Shown one piece after another: positions 27,659 through 36,263 of a DNA stretch of 64,000 nucleotides. The DNA lies in NCBI GenBank assembly GCA_965279475.1, contig CBDIIA010000002.1, positions 434,001 through 498,000 of the forward strand, in the 5' to 3' direction. The first letter of the stretch is position 1. The number at the start of each line of letters is the position of its first letter. The notes beneath the pieces were generated by a model. It did not search any database. It had not been told where the DNA came from and saw only the letters and a list, made by a program, of their open reading frames with translations. Position numbers and translations under genes: made by a program. The DNA comes from Pseudorhodoferax sp965279475 (GTDB taxonomy: Bacteria > Pseudomonadota > Gammaproteobacteria > Burkholderiales > Burkholderiaceae_C).

Positions 27659-28884
27659 CCGTAGAGGTGGTGGCGGGCGATCTCGCCGCCGGCGAAGAAG
27701 CCGACCAGCGGCACGTCGCCCAGCGCGTGCCGCACGATCTGCATCTCGGCGCTCGGCCCGCCGAAATGCGGCCCCCCGCGGCCGGAGCAGCTCACGTAGA
27801 CGGCGCCAGCCATGCGCCGGGCCGGATGCGGCGCGCGCTCGGCCTCGTTGGCGGCCAACGCCACGGCGGCATCGACCGTCATCTCCTCGGGCTCCAGCTC
27901 TTCGCGGATCTCGGCGCAGATGCGCACCAGGTCGGCCCGCGCCGCCGCCACATTGCGCTGGCAGAACGCCAGGCGTGAACCGGTCTCGACCGTCTCGGCG
28001 ATCGCCACGCCCTGGCGCGCCGGATCGAGCCCGATGATGTGGCGCACCCGCACGTCCGGGCCGAAGCTGCCCGGCCTGCGCACGCTGTCGCTGCCACCGC
28101 CGGGCGCGGGCATCAGCCCCACCAGCGTGGCACGGACCTTGGCCAGCGCGGTGCGGGGTTGCTCGAGCGACACGCCGAGATCGCGCAGCAGCACTTCGAG
28201 CGCCGGCTCGCCGTCCAGCGCGGTCACCACGTTGCCGTCGACGCCGGTGATCGTGCGCACCGGCGCGATCGGCTGGCAGCCCTGCGTGACGCGCGACACC
28301 AGCGGCACGTCTTCACCGAACGCCACGCCGCTCAGGCCGCCGCGGAACACACCGCGCGCCGCCCCGTGGCCCTTGATGTTGCCGTTGCCGCCAACGGCGA
28401 ACTGCACCGTGTCGGACCGGCTCGACGCCAGCCCGCCGAACAGGTAGCCGGTATCGGTGCGGCCGGCCATCTCGCCGATCAGCTCGGCCAGGTCGGGCGT
28501 GCCCGCGTCGGCATGCACCAGCGCGGTATGCGCCTCGAAGCCCAGCCCCAACGGCGCCACGCCCGAGAACACGCGGTACTGGTGGGCCGGCACGCCGCAC
28601 AGCATCACGGCCATCGCCGGCTCGTCGAAGTACTCGACGTTGTTGGAGGCGATGCCGATGCCGACCGTGCCCGACCAGTCGGTGACCTCGGGCAGCTCGG
28701 CGCTCAGGTGGTCGAGGATGTCCTGCGCCGCCGATGCGTAGTGGTCGGTGATGTAGAGCAGCGCCAGCGTGGGATTGCTGGCGTAGTCGGGCAGCGCCAT
28801 CTGGGCGCGCAACTGGGCCAGCACCAAGCCGGCCGCCATGCGCCATTGCGGATGCGTGGCGTGACCGTAGGGAAAGAGTTTCAT
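27619..28884 (-). CDS. FIST-domain sensor protein
   Basis: A 421-residue protein with FIST_N (residues about 35-235) followed by FIST_C (about 245-395), a ligand-sensing module thought to bind small molecules such as amino acids. Characteristic segments are YITDHYASAAQDILDHL, GIASNNVEYFDEPAMAVML, GYLFGGLASS and the C-terminal GAVYVSCSGRGGPHFG and GFFAGGEIA. No enzymatic or HTH domain is attached. The gene ends inside dadA's 3' end (convergent overlap of 40 bases), a possible antisense relation. No partner kinase is evident. Confidence 0.87.
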   Translation of the reverse strand: MKLFPYGHATHPQWRMAAGLVLAQLRAQMALPDYASNPTLALLYITDHYASAAQDILDHLSAELPEVTDWSGTVGIGIASNNVEYFDEPAMAVMLCGVPAHQYRVFSGVAPLGLGFEAHTALVHADAGTPDLAELIGEMAGRTDTGYLFGGLASSRSDTVQFAVGGNGNIKGHGAARGVFRGGLSGVAFGEDVPLVSRVTQGCQPIAPVRTITGVDGNVVTALDGEPALEVLLRDLGVSLEQPRTALAKVRATLVGLMPAPGGGSDSVRRPGSFGPDVRVRHIIGLDPARQGVAIAETVETGSRLAFCQRNVAAARADLVRICAEIREELEPEEMTVDAAVALAANEAERAPHPARRMAGAVYVSCSGRGGPHFGGPSAEMQIVRHALGDVPLVGFFAGGEIARHHLYGYTGVLTVFTDNA

Positions 28885-28947
28885 GGGCTCGATACTGCCA
28901 CGCGTTGCCGGGCTGCGCGCAAGGGTGGGCGCAAACCGCTCGGTTTG

Positions 28948-29643
28948 TCAGGACGACCGCTTGCGGGCCGCGGCCTTGCGGGCGGGCGCACGTCGGGCTG
29001 GCGCCGCCTTGCCGGCTGCCGCCTTGGCCATGTTGCCCGCGCCCTTCAGCGCCTCCTTGGCGAAGCCTGCCGCCAGGTTGCGGGTGCTGTCGATCGCCGT
29101 CTTGGCGGTCGCCTCCTTCAGCGCCGACGTCGCGATCTGCTGGAACTGCTGGGTCAGCGCGCCCCACCACTGCATCGGGTCGACGACGCCGGCCTCGGTT
29201 TTCGGCGCCGCCTTGCGCGCCCCGCCACCCACCTTGGCCGCCGCACCGGTGGCCGCCTCGGTGAAGGTCTTGGCGGTGTCGCTGGCCTTTTCGGCGACCT
29301 TCTGCACCCCGCTCATCACCGAATCGGCCGCCTTCAGCTTGAAGGCGTTGGCCACGTCGCCCATGCTGAAGTTCATGCCCTTCAGCGTGGCGAGCGTCAT
29401 CTTCTGCACCTCCAGCGCCTGGATCGTGGCCTTCAGCGCCATCGCGTTCTGGTCGAGCCAGAACTGCACGGCCTTCAGCTCTTCGATACGTTTGTCGAGC
29501 TCTTCGACGTTGAGGGTCGGCGCGACCCAGCTGCCCAGGTTGGGCATCTGCGGAATGTTCTGCGTCGCCCCTTTGGCGAGGTTCTGCAGGAAGTCGAAGC
29601 CGGGAACAAACTTGCCGAAGCCGGAATTCTGCGATTCGCTCAT
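28948..29643 (-). CDS. phaM: PHA-granule regulatory protein PhaM
   Basis: A 231-residue protein of the PhaM family, which in Ralstonia/Cupriavidus binds PHA synthase, activates it and ties granules to the nucleoid. The N-terminus FGKFVPGFDFLQNLAKGA and the central ELDKRIEELKAVQFWLDQN heptad segment match the family, and the tail (last 30 residues, ARRAPARKAAARKRSS) is a histone-like lysine/arginine/alanine repeat able to bind DNA. No phaC/phaP is in the window. It implies PHA accumulation by this organism. Confidence 0.88.
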   Translation of the reverse strand: MSESQNSGFGKFVPGFDFLQNLAKGATQNIPQMPNLGSWVAPTLNVEELDKRIEELKAVQFWLDQNAMALKATIQALEVQKMTLATLKGMNFSMGDVANAFKLKAADSVMSGVQKVAEKASDTAKTFTEAATGAAAKVGGGARKAAPKTEAGVVDPMQWWGALTQQFQQIATSALKEATAKTAIDSTRNLAAGFAKEALKGAGNMAKAAAGKAAPARRAPARKAAARKRSS

Positions 29644-29728
29644 GTTGTCTCCTGTCGGGGCATGTGGAACGGTGGGCGGTGTCGGGGCGACCCGCGCAGC
29701 TTACCGCAAGGCCTTGCGGCCGGGGCGA

Positions 29729-30319
29729 TCACGCCGGCGGCAATGCCCGGAACACCTGCAGTGCCGCGAAGGCATCGTTGGCGGCGTACAGCAGCTGCGC
29801 CGGCGTCAGGTGCGGCTGGGCCCAATTGGAGGTGGTCGTCTTCTTCGACTTGTGGAACCGCTGCTGCAGCACGACACCGACGGCCGCGCGCACGCCGATC
29901 GAGCTGCCCCAGCCTTCCCGCCGGAAGAAAGCGTTCAGGTCGACCACGGCCTGCAGCGTCACGCCGAGTTTGGCGTGGATCTGCGTGCGGTCCGACTCCA
30001 GCCCGAAACCGACCTTGCGCAGGCTGGAGGCCTGCAGCAACGCCACCAGGCACGGCCGCGATTCCGGGTGATGCAGCTGGAACAGGAAGGCCTTGTCCGC
30101 CAGCGCGAACTGCACCAGATGCGGCCCGCCGCTGACCTCGCCGGGCAGGAAGGTCGGCTTCGACTCGGTGTCGAACCCCGCGCTGTCGGCCGCCAGCAGC
30201 TCGGCCGTCGCCGCGGCGAACTGCGCTGGCGTCGCAGGCACGACGATGCGGTCCAGCGCCAGCCCCTTGAACGGCTCCAGCAGCGCGGTCTGCGCCTTGG
30301 TCGGCGCGATGCGTCTCAT
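29729..30319 (-). CDS. 3'-5' exonuclease (RNase D-like DnaQ fold)
   Basis: A 196-residue single-domain exonuclease. The DEDD motifs are FDTES (Exo I, about residue 51), the FGLESDRTQIH segment (Exo II) and LLYAANDAFAALQVF (Exo III with conserved Asp). It is shorter than RNase D (no HRDC domain), so it is the stand-alone type whose substrate is not known. The ATG at 30319 (MRRIAPTKAQ) was preferred; an in-frame upstream start would overlap the PCuAC gene. It follows the copper genes in the same direction. Confidence 0.85.
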   Translation of the reverse strand: MRRIAPTKAQTALLEPFKGLALDRIVVPATPAQFAAATAELLAADSAGFDTESKPTFLPGEVSGGPHLVQFALADKAFLFQLHHPESRPCLVALLQASSLRKVGFGLESDRTQIHAKLGVTLQAVVDLNAFFRREGWGSSIGVRAAVGVVLQQRFHKSKKTTTSNWAQPHLTPAQLLYAANDAFAALQVFRALPPA

Positions 30320-30359
30320 GCGGCCCGGCCCCACGGGCGGCCACCGTGCGGTTGCGTGT

Positions 30360-30842
30360 TCAATGCTTGTGCGCTGCAGGCTCGGCACCGGCTGCGGCGC
30401 CCGGCACGGTGGTGGCGACGGGTACCTTCAGCTCGAGCCGGCTCTGCACGCCCTTCGCATCCTTGAACACCAGCGTCAGCGGCACGGTGCTGTCCTTGGG
30501 CAGCGGTGTCTTCAGGTCCATCAGCATCACGTGATAGCCGCCGGGCTTGAGTTCGACCGTCTTGCCCGCCGGCAGATCGAGGCCGGGCAACGCGCGCATG
30601 CGCATCACGTCGCCCTCCATCTTCATCTCGTGCACCTCGGCCACGCCGGCCACGGGGGTGGACGCGCTGACCAGCGTCATGCCTTCGCGCGCGGTGATCT
30701 TCATGAAGGCACCGGTGCCCTTCTGGCCCTGCACGGTGGTGCGGATCCAGGCGTCGCGCACGTCGACGGCCTGGGCCTGGGCTGCAGTGCCGGCCATGGC
30801 GGCGATGGCCGCCGCGGCCAGCAAGAGTGGTTTGAATCGCAT
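30360..30842 (-). CDS. Periplasmic copper chaperone PCuAC (DUF461)
   Basis: PCuAC chaperones deliver Cu(I) to cytochrome oxidase and Cu enzymes. The 160-residue product has a signal peptide (residues 1-24) and the diagnostic H(M)X10MX21HXM pattern: VHEMKMEGDVMRMR, then GGYHVML. The tail ends in AAHKH, which could add a binding site. It follows ycnI-like and TonB-receptor genes in the same orientation, supporting a copper-acquisition role rather than resistance. Confidence 0.9.
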   Translation of the reverse strand: MRFKPLLLAAAAIAAMAGTAAQAQAVDVRDAWIRTTVQGQKGTGAFMKITAREGMTLVSASTPVAGVAEVHEMKMEGDVMRMRALPGLDLPAGKTVELKPGGYHVMLMDLKTPLPKDSTVPLTLVFKDAKGVQSRLELKVPVATTVPGAAAGAEPAAHKH

Positions 30843-30904
30843 GGATGCTCCTGAGAAATCGGATCGATGGGTGGCGCCGGTCTGGCGATGGTTTGTGGCG
30901 ATGT

Positions 30905-31465
30905 TCAGTGCTGGTGCCCGGCCTGCTCCGAGGGGATCAGCTCCAGCAGCGCGGCCGGGCGCTTCAGCCCCTTGGTCGACACGCCGGACGCCGGGATCTC
31001 GGACCAGTCGGCGCTGGTCTGGTCGCAGGTTTGCAGCACCTGGAACCACAGGGGCCGGGCCTCTGCCGGCAGACCGCCGACCAGGGTGAATTCATCGTAC
31101 CAGTCATCGGCCAGCCACTGGTCCCGGGACGTGGCCGTCCAGCGGACCAGGCTCACGTCTTCGGTCACGCGGCGACCGTGGTCGTCGTAGGGTTTGTCGA
31201 GCGGCGTGCGCTGCACCTGCAGCGTCCAGCCCGGCTTGGGCATGGGTTTCGCGCCCTTGAAGCCGGCCGGCAGCCGCACGGTGATCGCCGTGGTGGCGGC
31301 GCCGTCGCAGCCATGGCCGACCTTGAACACGGCCTTGTAGCTGCGCCCGGCCAGCGCGGTGGGATCCTCGAGCACGACGTGGGCGAACGCCGCAGGCAGG
31401 GTCAGCGACAGCGCGGAGGCCGCCAGCAGCCGCCGTGCGAAAAGGGACAGTGGGGAACGGGACAT
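30905..31465 (-). CDS. YcnI-family copper-binding protein (DUF1775)
   Basis: A 186-residue exported protein. Cleavage after AFA at residue 28 leaves an N-terminal His (HVVLEDP), the mono-histidine Cu ligand of YcnI proteins, with the conserved Trp segments further on (TLQVQRTPL, VRWTA, WFQVLQTCDQ). It ends with a His tail (EQAGHQH). YcnI typically pairs with PCuAC or DUF461, as here. The role is extracytoplasmic copper handling, inferred from the family. Confidence 0.88.
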   Translation of the reverse strand: MSRSPLSLFARRLLAASALSLTLPAAFAHVVLEDPTALAGRSYKAVFKVGHGCDGAATTAITVRLPAGFKGAKPMPKPGWTLQVQRTPLDKPYDDHGRRVTEDVSLVRWTATSRDQWLADDWYDEFTLVGGLPAEARPLWFQVLQTCDQTSADWSEIPASGVSTKGLKRPAALLELIPSEQAGHQH

Positions 31466-31481
31466 GTGTTTTCCTCGGAGG

Positions 31482-33860
31482 TCAAAGATCGAACTTCAGT
31501 TCCGCCGTGTAGCTGCGCTGCGGATAGGGATGGAAGTTCCAGTACTGGTAGTTGTTCAGGTTGTCGATGCCGAACGCCGCGGTCAGCTGCCGGCTGATCT
31601 TGTAGCGCACGCGCAGGTCGACGGTGAAGTAGCGGCTCACACCCTGGTAGGTGAAGCCGTTCACATCGGTGTTGTCGAGCGTGCGGTACTGCTTGCCGCT
31701 GTAGCGTGCGCCGAGCGACGTGGTCCAGCGCGGGTCGATGCGCCAGCTCACGAGTGTCGTGGCGCGCCAGCGCGGGATGTTGGGCTGCCACTTGCCGACC
31801 GTGTCGCCCGGCACGCTGACGAAGCCCGTGTTCTCCTTGATCACCGAGTCGGCATAGGTCAGGCTGGCATTCAGGTCGATGCCCTTGAACCCCACATCGC
31901 TGCCGCCGAAACTGGCCTCGACCCCCTTGGTTTCGATCAGGCCCACGTTCTGGACCCGGGTGATGTTGCGGTTGGCCGCAGCATCGAGCGTGGTCTGCGA
32001 ATACAGCGCATCGCGCGTGCGTTCGGCAAACAGGGTCAGCCGCAGCAAGGCGTTGCCCAGGTCCTTCTCGGCCGACAGTTCACCGGTCCACGACTTCTCG
32101 GGCCGCAGGTTCGGGTCGTTGATGTACTGCGAGTTGGTGGTCGACGTGGCGCCATAGAGTTCGGCCACGGTGGGCATGCGCACCGCGCGGCCGACGGAGG
32201 CCTTCAGCACCGTGTCGGGCGCCCACTGGTACGACAGCGCGGCCTTGGGCGACAGATAGTGCTCCCTCCGCTGCGCATAGGCCAGCGCGCTGGTGGCCGA
32301 GAACGCGGTCAGCCCGTCGGAGGCCGTCCACTGCTCGGCCCGCAGGCCGAGCACGCTCTTCCAGCGTGGCGCGAAGGCCCAGACGTCCTGCGCGTACAGG
32401 CTCTGCAACTGCGTCTTGCCGCGCACGTTGCTCACCAGCGCGCCGGCCGGATCGGCCTGCCAGTTCGCCGCCAGGGTCGACGTGCGGTAGCGCAGCTTGT
32501 ACTGCTCCTGCTGGAAACCGAAGTCGACGATGTGGGCGCCGTTGATGCCCTCGGGCCGCCAGATGCCCTTGAGCGCCAACGTGTCCCACCCGGTGCCCGC
32601 GCCATCGGCCAGCGTGCCGGCGCCACCCGAGGCCGCCGCCGGCAGGCTGTTGGCCGCGGCGTTCTGGCGTTTGTCGTCGCGCTGGTAGTCGTACAGGCTG
32701 GCCGCCACCTCCCAGTCCCAGGTGCCCTGTGTATGGCTCTTGACCGACAGGCCGTGCATCACGTGCTGCAGGCTCTCGTTGGTCAGCGCGAAATCACCGC
32801 CGCCCAGGGCCTGGCTGCCGCTGTAGACCAGGCCGTTGATGTTGACGGCGCCGCTGGTCACCGGCTGGCCGGCCGCATTGCGCAGGTACGACACCGGCCG
32901 CCCTTCGGACGTGTTCTGCCAATAGCCGAGGACGTAGCTGGCGCGCAGCGTCGGCGAGACGTCGTAGGCGAGCTTGATCTTCAGGTGGTCCTGCACCGTG
33001 TGGTATTGCGTGCCGGTGCCCAGCACAACCCACGCGTTGTTGCTCTTGTCGCCGCCCGGCACCGCGCCGGTGACCGGCGTGCCCCCGCTGCCGGGCACAC
33101 CGGCCGACAGCAGCCGGGTGGCGAACGTCAGCGGCTGGCCTTCGCTGTCGGTGCGGTTGACGTTGACCCACCACGACCAGTCGCCCGCGCGGTTGCCCAG
33201 CGACGCACTGGTCTGCCAGGCACGGTAGGTGGTGTCGGTGTTGTAGAGCGTGAACGGCTGCGACACCACGCCGACCTTCGCGTGCGCCTCGAACTGCGTG
33301 GGCATGCGCGTCACGTAGTCGACCACCGCGCCGACCGAGTTGCCGGGATAGGCGGCGGAGAACGGGCCGTACATCACGTCGACCCGCTCGATCTCCTCGG
33401 GCGTGACCAGGCCCCAGCGCGGCGGAAAACTCAAGCCCCCAACGCCATTGCCGAGAAAGTTCGACAGCAGCACGCCGTCGGCGTAGACCGCCGAACGCGC
33501 GCTGTTGCCGGTGCCCGACGCGCGGCTCGACAGGATCGCGTGGTTGTAGTCGCCGATGTAGCGCTTGCGCACCAGCAGACTCGGGAAGTACTTGAGCGCG
33601 TCCTCGCTGTCGGTGGCGTTGACGGTGGCCTCGATCTGCTCGCGCGTCACACCCTCGACGGTGGTCGGGATCTGCGTCGGCAGCGAAGTCGGCTGCCCGC
33701 TGCGCACGGTGACGACGCCCAGCGCCTTTTGCGGGGCATCGGTTGCTGTGGAGGATGGTTCCTGCGCCTGGGCCAGGCTGGTCCATAGCAGGCAGGCGGC
33801 CGTGGGCACGGCCAGGGGGAAGTTCGTCGCAACGGCGACGGCCAGACGGTGTGGAGACAA
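31482..33860 (-). CDS. TonB-dependent outer-membrane receptor, probably copper related
   Basis: A 792-residue receptor: signal peptide (residues 1-33, ending LAQAQ), plug domain (about 45-170; TREQIEATVNATDSEDALKY, ERVDVMYGPFSAAYPGNSVG) and a 22-strand barrel ending AELKFDL. The start is TTG at 33860: AGAGGAAG lies five bases upstream, and no ATG is suitably placed. The substrate is not determined by sequence; its place between DUF2946 and YcnI/PCuAC suggests copper or a copper chelate. No tonB-exbBD is visible in the cluster. Confidence 0.88.
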   Translation of the reverse strand: MSPHRLAVAVATNFPLAVPTAACLLWTSLAQAQEPSSTATDAPQKALGVVTVRSGQPTSLPTQIPTTVEGVTREQIEATVNATDSEDALKYFPSLLVRKRYIGDYNHAILSSRASGTGNSARSAVYADGVLLSNFLGNGVGGLSFPPRWGLVTPEEIERVDVMYGPFSAAYPGNSVGAVVDYVTRMPTQFEAHAKVGVVSQPFTLYNTDTTYRAWQTSASLGNRAGDWSWWVNVNRTDSEGQPLTFATRLLSAGVPGSGGTPVTGAVPGGDKSNNAWVVLGTGTQYHTVQDHLKIKLAYDVSPTLRASYVLGYWQNTSEGRPVSYLRNAAGQPVTSGAVNINGLVYSGSQALGGGDFALTNESLQHVMHGLSVKSHTQGTWDWEVAASLYDYQRDDKRQNAAANSLPAAASGGAGTLADGAGTGWDTLALKGIWRPEGINGAHIVDFGFQQEQYKLRYRTSTLAANWQADPAGALVSNVRGKTQLQSLYAQDVWAFAPRWKSVLGLRAEQWTASDGLTAFSATSALAYAQRREHYLSPKAALSYQWAPDTVLKASVGRAVRMPTVAELYGATSTTNSQYINDPNLRPEKSWTGELSAEKDLGNALLRLTLFAERTRDALYSQTTLDAAANRNITRVQNVGLIETKGVEASFGGSDVGFKGIDLNASLTYADSVIKENTGFVSVPGDTVGKWQPNIPRWRATTLVSWRIDPRWTTSLGARYSGKQYRTLDNTDVNGFTYQGVSRYFTVDLRVRYKISRQLTAAFGIDNLNNYQYWNFHPYPQRSYTAELKFDL

Positions 33861-33939
33861 GATGCTTCCTCTGAAAACCGGGAACGGAACGCAGGCCGGC
33901 CCGCTGCACAGGGGCGGCGGCTGCGACGAACGGAACGGA

Positions 33940-34308
33940 TCAGAGGAACGTGGGAGGCCCGCGCGCCGGCAACGGCGCCGCGGTCAGGGAAGCGATGTGC
34001 GCCGCCGCGATCGGCTGCATCACATGGGCCAGCGGCTGCGGCGGCTCGGCCACGCGGGCCGCCATGGGCGGCGGCGGCGCGACGGTCAGGCACATCGCGC
34101 AGTCCATCGTGTGCCCCGCCATCGGCTGGGCGCCGTCGTCCGACTTGACGACCAGCTTCATCACCCCGCCGGTGGAGCAAACCAGCTCCATCGCCTGCGG
34201 ATGCACGATGGGCGACGCCATGGCCGCAACCAGCGACAACGCGAACCACAGCATCACCCAGCGCGCGCAAAGGCGGGCGAGGTCGTGGGGGCGGCGCAGG
34301 CGGGACAT
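33940..34308 (-). CDS. DUF2946 protein with CXXC motif
   Basis: A 122-residue small protein with one hydrophobic N-terminal segment (WVMLWFALSLVAAMASPIV), a His/Met-rich patch and the CXXC motif HTMDCAMC (about residues 66-73), then a Pro/Ala/His-rich C-terminus. This DUF2946 layout is commonly next to copper or iron TonB receptors; its Met/His/Cys content suits copper binding. First gene of the minus-strand copper set, 79 bases before the receptor. Confidence 0.75.
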   Translation of the reverse strand: MSRLRRPHDLARLCARWVMLWFALSLVAAMASPIVHPQAMELVCSTGGVMKLVVKSDDGAQPMAGHTMDCAMCLTVAPPPPMAARVAEPPQPLAHVMQPIAAAHIASLTAAPLPARGPPTFL

Positions 34309-34439
34309 GGGCGGATTATGGACGAGGCTGGTTCGTTGCCATCAGGTCGGGCAATCGATCCACCCGCGCAGGCTGGGTGCGCAGCATCAGCATGGCGAAG
34401 GGCTTGGCGTCTTCATCATCGTGCACCGTACACGGCACG

Positions 34440-34577
34440 CCTGAAAGTTCTCAGCCGCTCCGGCTTTGAGCGCCGCAATCTAAACCGTTTCTAAAGCTGT
34501 TTCTAAAGTCAAAAGATAGCCCAAAAGGCTTTATAAGTCATTGTTTTGATTGAATTTAGCTTTTGCTAAAGTTTTTG
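34440..34577. repeat. AT-rich intergenic patch with short direct and inverted repeats
   Basis: This 140-base stretch is markedly AT-rich against high-GC surroundings. It holds direct repeats TTTCTAAAG at 34489-34510 and TTTTGCTAAAG at 34561-34582, and a 6-bp palindrome TTTAGC-TTTT-GCTAAA (34555-34570). On the minus strand a 4-bp stem AGCC/GGCT precedes ATCTTTT, a weak terminator-like element after the Schlafen gene. The 269-base gap (34309-34577) contains no gene. It could be a regulator site, a scar of an insertion or a terminator region. Confidence 0.5.
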
Positions 34578-36254
34578 CTAAAGACTGTTTGCCGGGTTTA
34601 CGGCTTTAGCAGCGTCGGCCCCATTGAGGTGCCAACGAGCCCAGCGACGTTGCCCCGTGACCATCAGTCTTCCTTCCTGGCGCAATTCGCTCAAGAGCGT
34701 TCGCACCGTACTTTCAGGCAAGGCGGGCAGCACCTGCCGCAGTTCCGCCAGGGGCGCCCCCTGCGCCAGGTGCTTGGTCAGGTGCTTGGTCAGGTGCTTG
34801 ACCAACAACGCCTTGTTGGTTTCGCGGTCCAGGCCTCGCTTGTGGGTATGGGTCCCCTTTGCACCGAGGACCTCATACAAAGCGGCCGACAACATGTAGC
34901 GCGCGTTTTTGCCCCGGCCGAGCGCCTCCACGGCTCCGGCCGCCATCAAACCCGGCAGTCGTTCTTTCAGCGGCATCGGAAGCTCACGTTCCTGCTGCAA
35001 GCATTCAAGCGCCATGAAGTCGCTGGTCGTGAACGCGCGCAGTGTGTCACCGCCCAGGCGCTCCATGAAGCGCACGAACGCAGGGTTGCGCACGCCCCCC
35101 TCCAGCGTCAGCCGCACCTCGTGCCCAGCGGTGCCCGCGAAGTTCGGCAAGGGCTTTCCTTGCCGGATGGCGGTCTCGACCATCAGGTTCAGGCCTTGGC
35201 CTGACCGTTCGATCAACCCGCACTTGGCCAATGCTTCCGCCAGTCGTCGGTTGCGAGGGTTCTGCTGGTCGACGATGTTCTCTGGCGTGATGCCGGGCGG
35301 CAGACCGCCAGGGCTAACGATCTCCAGCCGCTGCGCGTACTGCCGCACGAACACCGAGCCGCCCAACCGATAGTCGCGATGCGCCACCGCGTTCAGGATG
35401 GCTTCGCGCACTGGCACCTCGTCGAAGGTCGGCAGGTCCATGCGAAAGAAGTCGTCCTGGTAGCTTTGCCGGTCATTGCGAAGATTGATCTTTTGCCAAA
35501 GCTTGTCTTGCCAGGCAAAGAAGCCTTCACGGTATTCCTCGCGGTCGGCGGCCGGACCGGCCGCCTCGGAAGATCGGTACTCGAACACCAATTCGGCCTG
35601 TGCCAGCCAGCGCGTCAGCGCCGGGCGGGTACCGAACAGGATCAACGCCGCATAACTGATCTGACCTTCCTCCACCAGCAGCTCGGCATTGCGCAAGGTT
35701 TCGGCATCGCTCCATTCGCGCTTGCGCGGGTCGGATGTCTTCTGAGCCCAGCGGTCGCGGAACAGCGCAATGGATGCGGACGACAGATCAGCCAGCGTCG
35801 CGCCAGCGCATGGTTGCGCAGAAAAGTCCGGACCGGTCTCGGCAAACATGGCGCGCAGTTCCTGGTCACTCAGTGCAGCAAGATCGTCGCCGGCGCGCTT
35901 GTAGTAGCAGCCATCGACCTGCCAAGCCGTGCCCAGCAACCGCGCGGGGACATGCACGACCAGCACGCGCCCTTCGGGCAAGCGAAGCTCTTCCACGGGG
36001 ATGCGATGGCCCAGCCGCTTGTGCAGACCCGCCTCGGTGCGACCCGGATCTTCGAAAGCCTGCGAGCCAACGATGTTGCGCGGCCGCTTGTCCGTCACGC
36101 CGAGCACGATCTTGCCGCCGCCCTCGTTGGCCAGCGCGACACAGTACTTCAGTAGCTTCTCGAAGTCGTAGCGCTGTTTGGCTTCCTTGAACTCCAGGCG
36201 TTGGCCTTCCGGCTCGAGAAGCCATTGCTGGAGTTGGTCGTACGTGGTGAGCAT
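34578..36254 (-). CDS. Schlafen AlbA_2-domain regulator with ATP-binding C-terminal region
   Basis: A 558-residue protein: an N-terminal AlbA_2/Schlafen putative DNA-binding domain (about 10-125; RLEFKEAKQRYDFEKLLKY, ANEGGGKIVLGVTD), then a GHKL/HATPase_c-like domain (about 260-420; VREAILNAVAHRDYRLGG, VDQQNPRNRRLAEALAKCGLIERSGQGL) and a winged C-terminus. Such proteins are found in mobile and defence-linked contexts, but also as solitary regulators. The ATG at 36254 was chosen over a TTG two codons upstream. A KHLT repeat lies near residue 490. Next to an AT-rich patch, so horizontal origin is plausible. Confidence 0.8.
   Translation of the reverse strand: MLTTYDQLQQWLLEPEGQRLEFKEAKQRYDFEKLLKYCVALANEGGGKIVLGVTDKRPRNIVGSQAFEDPGRTEAGLHKRLGHRIPVEELRLPEGRVLVVHVPARLLGTAWQVDGCYYKRAGDDLAALSDQELRAMFAETGPDFSAQPCAGATLADLSSASIALFRDRWAQKTSDPRKREWSDAETLRNAELLVEEGQISYAALILFGTRPALTRWLAQAELVFEYRSSEAAGPAADREEYREGFFAWQDKLWQKINLRNDRQSYQDDFFRMDLPTFDEVPVREAILNAVAHRDYRLGGSVFVRQYAQRLEIVSPGGLPPGITPENIVDQQNPRNRRLAEALAKCGLIERSGQGLNLMVETAIRQGKPLPNFAGTAGHEVRLTLEGGVRNPAFVRFMERLGGDTLRAFTTSDFMALECLQQERELPMPLKERLPGLMAAGAVEALGRGKNARYMLSAALYEVLGAKGTHTHKRGLDRETNKALLVKHLTKHLTKHLAQGAPLAELRQVLPALPESTVRTLLSELRQEGRLMVTGQRRWARWHLNGADAAKAVNPANSL
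34767..34802 (-). repeat. Three tandem 12-bp repeats encoding KHLT in the Schlafen protein
   Basis: CAGGTGCTTGGT is repeated at 34767, 34779 and, with two changes at its end, 34791, encoding KHLTKHLTKHLA. Copy number is a multiple of four codons, so slippage would keep the frame and change linker length in the C-terminal half of the protein. Confidence 0.85.
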
Positions 36255-36263
36255 GGACAAAGG

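Noticed and set aside
31359..33788. 809-codon plus-strand frame opposite the TonB receptor
   Set aside because: Its composition is that of a translated complement, with no domain; the receptor on the minus strand has clear plug and barrel features.
34511..34530. Small AGCC/GGCT hairpin followed by ATCTTTT on the minus strand
   Set aside because: A 4-bp stem is too weak to call as a terminator; mentioned only within the AT-rich patch.
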